From the NCBI GenBank assembly GCA_024195585.1, contig SWBL01000049.1, positions 1-64,000 on the forward strand: a DNA stretch of 64,000 nt, read 5' to 3'. Origin of the DNA: Aureobasidium sp. EXF-3400 (lineage: Eukaryota; Ascomycota; Dothideomycetes; Dothideales; Saccotheciaceae). This document shows, piece after piece, positions 55,746 to 64,000 of the stretch (position 1 is its first letter; the number at the start of each line of letters is the position of its first letter). The translations under genes were made by a program, and so were the position numbers. The notes under the pieces were generated by a model, which searched no databases, was not told the origin of the DNA, and saw only the letters and a list, made by a program, of their open reading frames with translations.

Positions 55746-56325
55746 GACGATAAGACTGCAGCAAACAGAAAGAATAGAGTACAGATAAGAAAATGATAAA
55801 ACGGCAGTGCCTCTTGTACTTATTGGAATAGAATCTCGGAGAGAGGACTTAATCTAAAATCCAAACTCCGACAGTTATGAAATTGAAAGGCGGCAACCTT
55901 CATGCCGGGCAGACGATGTTTGTTGTATTCGTTGCCCGAAATCCAATTCTAAGGAAGTCGGCACGTCACAACTCGGAAGTCGCGTGCCGAGAGGCGGTGG
56001 CTTTGCGAAACATTTGTTTGCTTGTTGGACTTCGCTCCGGCATAATTGCAAACTCACCGTGTATACGTTTAGGGCTTTTGGAGGGGACTATCGAAGAGAA
56101 ACGAAGAGTATAGGAAAGAGAAATGGTTTTGATAAAAACGCGATTCAGTGACATCGCGTGCTTGTCAGCTGTCGCGGCTTGGCTGCTGACCCCTCTGGTC
56201 TGAGCTTCCCATGAGGAAGAAAAAAAAAGAAGCAGCCAGCGAAAAGCTCCGTCTTCACAAAGGTCCAAAAAGTATTCGGACGCGCCTGTCGCAAGTTGCG
56301 AGAGTGTTACGAGGGCAAAAGAAGA
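55746..56325. other. Intergenic
   Basis: Promoter region of the minus-strand antiporter gene, up to the tRNA-Gln gene. No protein gene seen. Confidence 0.5.
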
Positions 56326-56397
56326 AGGTCGTACCAGGGATCGAACTTGGATTACCGGAATCAGAATCCGATGTGCTAACCATTACACTATACAACC
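56326..56397 (-). tRNA. tRNA-Gln (CTG)
   Basis: A 72-nt cloverleaf on the minus strand with no intron. Acceptor GGTTGTA pairs with TACGACC, discriminator T. The anticodon arm is TCGGA-TTCTGAT-TCCGG with anticodon CTG and T33 intact. The T loop is TTCGATC. A T-run follows the 3' end. Confidence 0.93.
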
Positions 56398-57033
56398 AGT
56401 TGTTGAGGCAAAGATTGGTAGCAACAAATATAGTTCATAAAACACAAGCTGTCACCCGCACTTGATGCTCGCTTCGCTCACCAAGTCATCAGATCAATTG
56501 TCTCGTGGCATAGATGGCTTTGTTGTCGCTCCTAATACTTGCCCTATACTTGACTAGTGCTCAACATGTCGATGTTTAGAATTTGACGATTATGTGATTT
56601 ACTTGTTGAGCACACACGTCAACCTAATGATCTCATTGGTGGATTCCAGAAAGAGGCAGATGGAAAACCAGAAATTGAGATTATGATAGCAACGACGCTA
56701 GATCACTTTGAGTCATACCTCAGGGCTGTGGATAGGTGTTCAATTTACATACCGAGAAGGCACAAGGAAGAAAAAACATGGCGGTGGAGGTGTGTTGTCG
56801 CTAGAACTGTTTCGAGTGATGGATGAGGGTATGACCCTGGCTGTGGTCAGTTCTGTCTGCCCAGCTTTTGTGAAGGACAGTCTGCCTGCTTTAAGAGCAA
56901 AATTGTGGGGTCAATCTTTTTCCAACCAGCCTAGCATATAGGAGCCGAGAAGCAAAATCAAAAGAGCTTGCCACAAATTCTACCAAAAGATGAACCAGTT
57001 AGGTAGAAACCTGTCTAGTCATAGACAAAACAA
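56398..57033. other. Intergenic between two tRNA genes
   Basis: No convincing protein or RNA gene in this 636-bp stretch. Confidence 0.5.
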
Positions 57034-57105
57034 TGATCACGCCAGGGGTCGAACCTGGAATCTCTTGATTCGTAGTCAAGCGCCTTGCCATTGGGCCACG
57101 CAACC
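57034..57105 (-). tRNA. tRNA-Arg (ACG)
   Basis: A 72-nt cloverleaf on the minus strand. The anticodon arm is CTTGA-CTACGAA-TCAAG, anticodon ACG with T33 intact. The T arm is CCAGG-TTCGACC-CCTGG. Acceptor GGTTGCG pairs with CGTGATC using several G-T pairs; discriminator A. A TTTT run follows. Confidence 0.92.
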
Positions 57106-57277
57106 AATTGATGAGTACTTGGAGGGTGGGATGCAATATCTTTTTGCAAAAACGGCGATGAGGCTGGTGCAACGATACCGAAGATGTCCCAGTCGGACCG
57201 AGAGCAGTGTCAGGTAGCGAAGATCGAAGAGGGAAGGGGAGTGCATCCAATAGCTAAGTCGCAATAGTGTCTGTCGT

Positions 57278-58575
57278 TCAATACCAAATGCTCCTAGTCC
57301 GATGATGGGGGATAGCAGGTTCTCCAGACTTTTCCTTTTCCTTGGCCAGGTCGTACAGGAAGAAATCGATCAGAATAGCATTGATCTTGGCGTCTGGGTT
57401 CTTTCTCAGGATCTCCCTACGAATCATCTCCACGGTCCAGATGCTGCAGCCACGTAATTGAACCTCGTAGCTGGAGTCGTGAGCAATAGGTTGCTGAGTC
57501 CGAAGTGCGCTGTCTAGAGGTGGGCTGTACGTCAGACAGCCCAGAGTGTGGAGGATCTGAGGCACGCGGTAATCTTTATGAGTTAGCCGGATGTTTTGTA
57601 AATTGTAGAGGATATGTATACCAGCAAACATGGTTATGCTGTCAATATCATTGAATGCGCCATAGCTTTCCTCGTTGAATGCGGCCCAGATGTCGGCGAC
57701 CAGGATTTGAGGCCTTTTCATGATGCGAACCATACGTTTTTCGAAAACAGACTCATCACGGAAGCATGGAAAATGGTGAGCGAGAAGGTTGACAAGTTTA
57801 CCGGCACTGTTGTCAGCGGTTTCAACGAGGCCAGCAACGCTGCCAAAGTGCTAGAGAAGTTAGTAAGAAGCAAAAGCACAGCGTGGTTTGAACCAACCTC
57901 TTCGATAATTCGACCCGCTTCCCGAAGACAGTCGATCCTCTCGTGCAGCAAAGGTATCTCCTCTTCGGTTGAAGAACGGAAGACATATGCCAGTTTTTCA
58001 TCGGGACATTCCAGTTCATCGGCATAGAAGGAAGGGGTTGTGATAGGAATGTCTGTAATGTTATAAGAATTGGTTTCAACATATTCAGACCGGATTCAGG
58101 GTATTGAGAATGAAGGTTGTAGTTGTAGAGAAAATGATGAAGAATGACAAGACTTACCCTCTTCGAGAGCTCTTTGCAGACAAGCTACCAGACTCCAGTA
58201 GCCAGTCCATTTCTTACCACGGTATTCGACGGCATATCGCTCTCCTTCAGGCTTTTCACTCCAGAAGCTGAAGTTCAAAAGGTCCATGACGAAAATAAAG
58301 TTGAGAGCGGCCTCATCCTTCGCTTTCGGATGCAGATCATGTTCAGACCAAGTTTCAGTGCTGTAGCTACGCTCCTGCATCTGATCCCAGATCAATTGAG
58401 CAGCGGCTCTAGTACCACGAGCATCGATGTTTACATCGATACTATTGTTATAGATAAACTCGGCATGGCGAAGAACTTTTGTATCGGATCCAATGTCGTC
58501 AGATTTTGGGGTGGACCCCAGTAGCGACTTTCGAAGTAGTTCGAGCAGTTCGTGGTCGACTTCGTCGTCGGACAT
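57278..58575 (-). CDS. qng1: Queuosine salvage nucleosidase (QNG1/DUF2419)
   Basis: Exons 58575-58158, 58052-57898, 57850-57622 and 57573-57278 (introns of 105, 47 and 48 bp) give 365 residues, the normal family length. Motifs include DLLNFSFWSEKPEGERYAVE, KWTGYWSLVACLQRALEEGD, RIIEEHFGSVAGL, HHFPCFRDE, KRPQILVADIWAAFN, FNDIDSITMFADYRVPQIL and a C-terminal EVQLRGCSIWTVEMIRREIL. The family releases queuine from queuosine 5'-phosphate so it can be reinserted into tRNAs with GUN anticodons; fungi cannot make queuine and would salvage it. The two nearby tRNA genes (CTG, ACG) are not Q-tRNAs, so the proximity is probably chance. Confidence 0.9.
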
Positions 58576-59108
58576 GTCGGTAAAGTTGGATCAAGAAGTG
58601 AAGGGATGGTTGATGTTGTCGAATGGGCAAGAATAAGAGGGAAGGTAGGGACGGAGGAAGGCGATTGGCTGCCTAGACTTGCTCTTTCTATCAACTAGAG
58701 CTTGCGACACGTCGTTTTTGCTTTTTATCTTCAGACCTGTCGGCAAGTTCAATTCTATAAAGAAGGAGCGTGGAGAACTCCATCGCTACAAGATCAGACC
58801 AAGTTCTTCATCCCGTTTCGAGAAGAATCGAGTGAATTGAAAGAAACCTGTCGACATTCAGCTCAGCTGCATTGAACCTCGGTCTTTGACAAAATTGGGC
58901 GCGTCATCGCAGACAGAATTGATCCGGGGTCGACAATTGATCAAGTGAATCAACGCAACCTTGACCTCGATCAACAACACGCACGCGCCCTAGTCGCTCA
59001 CTCGACTTGACCGACAACACGCCTTGTCTGTTGACGCCCTCGCATGCTACCTCGCCGATAGTCCCTCTCCTCGTTACCACCACAACATCACGACTACGGC
59101 ACAGCACC
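58576..59108. promoter_or_regulatory. Divergent promoter, QNG1 / UBA2
   Basis: A 533-bp region between the divergent starts. An in-frame ATG at 59007 exists before the chosen UBA2 start but encodes a Thr/Pro-rich, unconserved-looking extension. Confidence 0.5.
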
Positions 59109-61039
59109 ATGACGCGCGAACGCTTTCTTAAGCAGTCGCTCGGCTCGCAGTTCGCCAACATCAAGAATGCGCGCATCCTAGTCGTCGGTGCCGGCGGCAT
59201 TGGCTGCGAACTCCTCAAGAACCTCGTCTGCACCGGCTTCGGCGAGATCCACCTGGTCGATCTCGACACAATTGACCTGTCCAACCTCAACCGCCAGTTT
59301 CTCTTTCGCCATGCCCATATCAAGAAGTCCAAAGCTCTAGTCGCTCGCGAGGCCGCTTCCAAGTTCAACCCGAACGTCAAGATCGAGGCACACCACGCAA
59401 ACATCAAGGATCCGCAGTTCAATGTCGACTGGTTCCGCGACTTTGTCATCGTCTTCAACGCCCTCGACAACCTCGATGCCCGCCGTCACGTCAACCGCAT
59501 GTGCCTCGCCGCAGACGTCCCTCTGATCGAGAGTGGTACTACCGGCTTCAACGGCCAAGTCCAACCCATCCGCAAGCGCCTCACCGAATGCTACGACTGC
59601 GCGCCAAAAGAAACCCCCAAGTCGTTCCCCGTCTGCACCATCCGCAGCACCCCGAGTCAGCCCATCCACTGCATCGTCTGGGCAAAGAGCTACCTCTTCA
59701 ACGAGCTGTTCGGCATCAGCGAGGACCAAGCTTCCGATCTGGATCACACATCCGATGAAAACGACGAGGAAGAGATGGCCGAGCTGAAGAAGGAGGCTGC
59801 TGCCCTGAAAGAGATTCGCGCATCAATGGGCTCAACGGAGTTCCCACAAAAGGTCTTTGACAAGGTCTTCACTCAGGACATCAACAGACTGCTCGGCATG
59901 GAAGACATGTGGAAGACACGCAAGCCTCCGACCGCCCTAGACTTTGAAGCCGTCAACGAAGCAGCCGCAAACGTGGACCGCGAGACGATAGCGGACGACC
60001 AGAAGAACTGGTCCTTGGAAGAGAACTTTGCCGTCTTCTCAGATAGCCTGATTCGTCTGAGCGACCGCCTTGACAAGCTGCGAGCATCACAAGAGACTGG
60101 CAACGCTCCCCCGATATTGACATTCGACAAGGATGACAGGGACACACTCGACTTTGTGGCCGCTGCTGCCAACCTCCGCTCCATCACTTTCGGCATCGAG
60201 ACCAAGTCAGAGTTTGACATCAAGCAGATGGCTGGCAACATCATCCCTGCCATCGCTACCACGAACGCTACCACGGCCGCTCTGTGCGTTCTTGAGGCTT
60301 TCAAGATCATGCGCGGTGACTGGGCCAAGGCGAAGATGGTCTTCTTGACAAAGTCAACCGAGCGTATAATTAACAAGGAGTCTCTGCGTCCACCTAGACC
60401 TGACTGTGGTGTCTGCGCTACTGCCTACGCTAGGTTGGTCATCAACACTGACAAGACCACTCTCGAGACTTTTGTTAGAGAGGTCCTGGTTGCCAAGCTC
60501 GGCTACAGCGAGAGTGAGGTCGAAGTCAGCAACGACGGTGGCGTTTGGTATGATCCTGACATGGCCATGGATGACAACGATAACCTCCAAAAGACGCTGA
60601 ACGATATTGGCATCATCAGCAACTCGACTGTCGTTATTCGTGGCGAAGATGACGAGGGTGAACAGCGCGTGAACCTCGAGCTGTCCATCTCTAATATGTA
60701 TGTTCTTAATACACTTTGCAAGAATGTTTTCATGCACACTAACGCTTTTCTAGGGAGCTTGACCAATCAACAGCCGCTACGACCGAGTCCTTCACTCTGA
60801 TCCCCGACCTCCAGACCATCCCCAAGAAGACTCCTGCCCCCACCGCAACAACGACTGACACCAAACCTTCCAACGGACACACTCTCCCTACTCGTTCATC
60901 CACCAAGCGTACTGCCGCAGATGCTGATTTGGACGCTGGAGAAACCGAGGCCGAACAGATTGCGAAGCGTGGAAAGGTCGCTGAGGAAAACGACAACGCC
61001 ATCACCGTTGATGACGATGGCGCCATCATGCTGGATTGA
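59109..61039 (+). CDS. uba2: SUMO-activating enzyme subunit UBA2
   Basis: Exons 59109-60697 and 60754-61039 (56-bp intron) give 624 residues. The start MTRERFLKQSLG places the ATP-binding GAGGIGCELLKNLVCTGFGE at the usual distance. Other motifs: DLDTIDLSNLNRQFLFR, NALDNLDARRHVNRMC, IESGTTGFNGQVQ, paired zinc cysteines C161/C164 and C433/C436 (DCGVC), and the catalytic thioester Cys176 in FPVCTIRSTPSQPIHCIVWA. The C-terminal ubiquitin-like fold is followed by an acidic tail with a basic patch likely serving as nuclear signal. With AOS1 it activates SUMO in the nucleus. Confidence 0.96.
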
Positions 61040-62678
61040 TTGAGCGGCTAGAATTGCTGACCACCTTCCAATCTCCAACTTTCTGCTTTTCTGTACATCT
61101 GGGTTCCGGGGGATAAACAAAAGATGGGGCTTTCTACTTTTTTCTTTTCGGCAAGAGGCGTCTGTTGATTTCAGTTTTAGAGGAAGGGTTTCCAAAATTT
61201 TCACCTTTCTTCGTCAGTATACCCCATATAGACACAGCAATAGGCTGTCTCTAGCAAGAAACGAGGCACCCAAACACGATTTCATATCTGTTCATACTAT
61301 AGCATAATCGTTCCTTTGACGGTACCGAGACACTCGGATGGTGGCGTAAGGCTGCCTTAATCATCTATCGTCTATCGATATCAAATGCCGGCAACTCTGA
61401 GCGGTGCATAACAAAACAGTCTCGGTACCCTTGCATCTGTAAATACTCTCCAAAAATCTGGGGAGTGTTTAGCCATCATTGGTAGAGCAAGCAAGTGAAG
61501 TCAGAGGCTTTGGATGGTTCAGGGTGGGTAAGAGGGATTTGAGTTCAAGCCACCATGATAGGTTAAAACCCCTAAACATCACCCTGAAACGCAAGAGAAC
61601 CACCGATGCGGGCAATGCTATTCATGCTGATCCTCTAGCACTGCTACGGACGAGTAATTGAGATAGATCTACAATGACTTCCGAAGGCCAGAACAAGTAC
61701 AATACAAAGTCTTAGGATATTCGGCACAAAATTCGCGCTGTCGCTATTTCCAGATCACACACCGCGCAAAAAAGCCCAGCACCGTTGTTCAGGAGCAGGA
61801 GGTGAGTTCGCCGTTGTGTATCGATTGCACTGCATGCCTGGCAAAACGTACAACAAGCATCTACGATCCTTCTCCTGAGTAGAACGGCCTCAAGGAGTCG
61901 AGCTTGCTCGTATCGTATGCTTTGCGACGTTCTCGACCTTTTTCAAGCGGATGTGACGATGATGGAGGATCTTCCGGGTGTGAAAATCCATTTCTTGTTT
62001 TGAAGTTGACCGGTTACCACTTAAGGCACCCGGCTAATCTATTGCACCATATGAAGGAATCGTCAATTTGCACGAGTCGCTACCCTATGGAGGCGAGGTT
62101 TTGTGTTGGTGGAATGGAGGAAAGATTGACTTTTGGTGCCTGGGCTATCACGCTTCCGCACCCAATCATGCCCCTGGCGCTTGCTCGGCACGCGGTGCAC
62201 AGACCTCAGGAGTGTCCCTTTCGACTTTCGTCCATCGCAACATGCGGTTCATCACCTCCACCAAGGACATAGTCGCCCCTCTTTTGACAGTGGCGCCGCA
62301 ATTTCAATCTCGAGTCCATACCGTTTTCGACCGCAACGTGATGTATAACGGCAAGCGGGCTGCGGTAGCCATGTTTCCCAAGCCGGTAGGTTCGCAGAGG
62401 CCCGACTCGAAGGATGGGGCAGATTTGGAGCCTACCTTTTATCAAGGCCGTTTCCCTCTCATCTGCTTCTTTTCCCTTCTGCTATACACTCGTTCCTATC
62501 TATCTCGTGTTCGTGTTTCTTTTGCCAGCCGGTTTCGGTTGTCGTCCACTTTCCTTAAGCAAACTGTGTTTGCGTCCTCTCATTTCGGCTATAAGCTGTT
62601 CTACACTCATTCTTATTATACGATATACCGGACCGTTGACCTGATTATACCCATATCGTTATCGTTATCTCAATCGAT
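61040..62678. promoter_or_regulatory. Intergenic, 1.6 kb, upstream of chitinase
   Basis: No convincing gene. The longest open frame (62068-62751) overlaps the chitinase start in another frame and has no domain. A weak pol III-like A box (61470-61488) and B box (61541-61551) pair is noted in findings. The right end contains the chitinase promoter and leader. Confidence 0.45.
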
Positions 62679-64000
62679 ATGCGTGCATCATCTACTATTA
62701 CCAGCACTGCAGCTGCAGTTGCTGCTTTCTCAAGCCTGGCATCTGCATTGACCGCCAGTGCAAAGAACAACGTCGTCACATACTGGGGTCAAGGTCCTAA
62801 CCAAGGAAGCCTTCAGGACGTCTGCAAGAACCCCAATGTCGATATCGTCAACATCGGATTCATCAATGTCTTCCCCGACCAAGGAAAGGGTGGCTGGCCT
62901 GGCTCGAACTTTGGTAATGCCTGCGGTAGCGAGGTCTACACCTACAAGGGCACGAAAACACAGCTCTACTCTAACTGCCCCGATATTGGTACCGACATCG
63001 CCATCTGTCAACAGGTCTATGGCAAGAAGGTCCTTCTCTCCATCGGTGGTGGATACCCTACCAACTACTTCATCAACAACGACACCAGTGCTGTGAACTT
63101 TGCCAACTTCCTTTGGGGTGCTTTCGGACCTGTCAAGAGCGAGTGGACCTCCACTGGCGGGCCTCGTCCTTTCGGTGATGCTGTCGTTGATGGATTCGAC
63201 TTCGATATCGAGAGCGAGCTCTCCTCCGCCCCTACCGTCAATGGCAAGGCTCTTTCCAACTACAAGACCAACGGCTACGTCAAGATGATCACCACCTTCA
63301 AGAACACCCTCTACCCTCAGGATGCCATGAAGCCTTACTACATCTCAGGTGCACCTCAGTGCATCGTTCCCGACCAACACTTTGCTGGTGTCGTCGAGAA
63401 TGCTTGGTTCGATTTCCTCTTCATTCAGTACTACAACACCGCCGCTTGCTCTGCTCGCCAGGCCATCACTTCTGGCACCTTCAAGGGCTACAACGACTGG
63501 GCCAGCGTCAAGTCAAAGAACAATGATGTCAAGCTCTTTGTTGGTCTTCCTGGAAGCACTGCCGCCTCGGCCAACGCTAGCTACTACCTCCAGCCCTCTG
63601 AGGTCAAGACTCTTGTAAGCAAGGTTTACAGCAACACCAGATTCGGTGGTATCATGGTCTGGGAAGCTACATACGCTGCCAACAACGTCATCTGCAACAG
63701 AAACTACCTCACCTGGATGAAGCAGATCCTTAACGCTCAGGCTGACGGTACTTCCCTCAACACTGTTACTAGCCCTTGCCCTGCTGCACCCATCTCCAAA
63801 GATGGTACCTGCGGAGGCTACAACGGCTACACCTGTGCCGGATCCGCCTTCGGTTCCTGCTGTTCTCAGTACGGATACTGTGGTTCTTCGGCTGATTACT
63901 GCAGCACTGCCAACTGTGCACCTAAATTTGGCAAGTGTGGTACCCAGATCTCATCCAGCTCTTCCAAGAAGATCTCGTCCACTACTTCCAAGAAGATCAC
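62679..64000 (+). CDS. Secreted GH18 class III chitinase with CBM18 (3' partial)
   Basis: 440 residues are visible and the frame runs off the window. The signal peptide is MRASSTITSTAAAVAAFSSL with an ASALTA cleavage region. The GH18 barrel starts KNNVVTYWGQGPNQGSLQDV and has the substrate motif KKVLLSIGGGYPTNYFI and the catalytic DGFDFDIE with the acid/base Glu. It ends near FGGIMVWEATYAANN. A CBM18 chitin-binding (hevein-like) module follows, with GTCGGYNGYTCAGSAFGSCC and SQYGYCGSSADYC, then a Ser/Lys/Thr-rich linker at the window edge. It hydrolyses chitin outside the cell or in the wall. No intron is seen in this part. Confidence 0.95.
   Translation, partial: MRASSTITSTAAAVAAFSSLASALTASAKNNVVTYWGQGPNQGSLQDVCKNPNVDIVNIGFINVFPDQGKGGWPGSNFGNACGSEVYTYKGTKTQLYSNCPDIGTDIAICQQVYGKKVLLSIGGGYPTNYFINNDTSAVNFANFLWGAFGPVKSEWTSTGGPRPFGDAVVDGFDFDIESELSSAPTVNGKALSNYKTNGYVKMITTFKNTLYPQDAMKPYYISGAPQCIVPDQHFAGVVENAWFDFLFIQYYNTAACSARQAITSGTFKGYNDWASVKSKNNDVKLFVGLPGSTAASANASYYLQPSEVKTLVSKVYSNTRFGGIMVWEATYAANNVICNRNYLTWMKQILNAQADGTSLNTVTSPCPAAPISKDGTCGGYNGYTCAGSAFGSCCSQYGYCGSSADYCSTANCAPKFGKCGTQISSSSSKKISSTTSKKI

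Noticed and set aside
57721..57760. Apparent frameshift in QNG1 before the MVRIMKRPQ segment
   Set aside because: On recounting there are five A residues (minus strand), which keep VFEKRMVRIMKRPQ in frame.
62068..62751. 227-codon frame before the chitinase
   Set aside because: Overlaps the chitinase signal peptide in another frame, and its second half is the translated CT-rich leader.
1..64000. Transposons, CRISPR arrays or secondary-metabolite core genes
   Set aside because: No transposase or reverse-transcriptase motifs, no terminal repeats around coding sequence, and no PKS, NRPS or terpene synthase motifs were seen.

Overview
The window is a gene-dense stretch of nuclear DNA from a filamentous ascomycete (Pezizomycotina). 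The evidence is the many short GT-AG introns (mostly 47-115 bp, often with a CTAAC or CTGAC branch motif), a NACHT/ankyrin NLR-type gene, the fungal families I read as DUF3632, DUF7587 and DUF1996-WSC, and secreted plant and fungal wall hydrolases. I lean towards a Dothideomycete but cannot show this from sequence alone. Exon joins were worked out by hand from splice consensus, reading phase and conserved motifs.

Layout. 1-2.9 kb: the 3' part of an RGG/RS-rich RNA-binding-like gene and a small orphan gene. 4.2-6.1 kb: a kinase-fold gene with a degraded catalytic loop, followed by a broken copy of its own 3' end. 6.6-10.1 kb: an NLR gene with a probable one-base deletion near its 3' end. 10.7-14.8 kb: divergent SIN1 (TORC2) and PRCC-like genes. 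15-20.2 kb: a tRNA-like gene, a small membrane protein, pyrroline-5-carboxylate reductase, an FAD monooxygenase and a GT25-like glycosyltransferase. 20.7-28.6 kb: aldehyde dehydrogenase, a WRAP53/TCAB1-like WD40 protein divergent from HSP10, and PRMT5.

29.8-35.1 kb holds a secreted GH3 beta-glucosidase and a GH28 endopolygalacturonase. 35.5-38.1 kb is a decayed C2H2 zinc-finger gene with one frameshift and several stops in an otherwise continuous frame. 38.6-43.4 kb: a SET-domain protein, a DUF3632-like protein and a DAL5-type transporter. 44.3-47 kb: a large secreted DUF1996-WSC protein. 47-50.4 kb has no convincing gene. 50.4-55.7 kb: a DUF7587-like protein, a membrane protein, a possible 54-residue microprotein and a DHA1 drug/polyamine antiporter. 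56.3-58.6 kb: tRNA-Gln(CTG), tRNA-Arg(ACG) and queuosine salvage (QNG1). 59.1-61 kb: UBA2. The window ends inside a GH18/CBM18 chitinase.

Most genes are housekeeping genes with no operon-like logic; HSP10/WRAP53 and SIN1/PRCC are compact divergent pairs. The accessory content (NLR, duplicated pseudokinase, decayed zinc-finger gene, DUF7587, gene-poor interval) lies between them. I found no transposon with intact ends, no CRISPR array and no secondary-metabolite core enzyme. The points most worth a second look are the NLR frameshift, the kinase 3' relic, the zinc-finger pseudogene, the intron-bearing tRNA-like locus with an odd anticodon loop, and two short tandem arrays (12 bp x5 and 10 bp x4).
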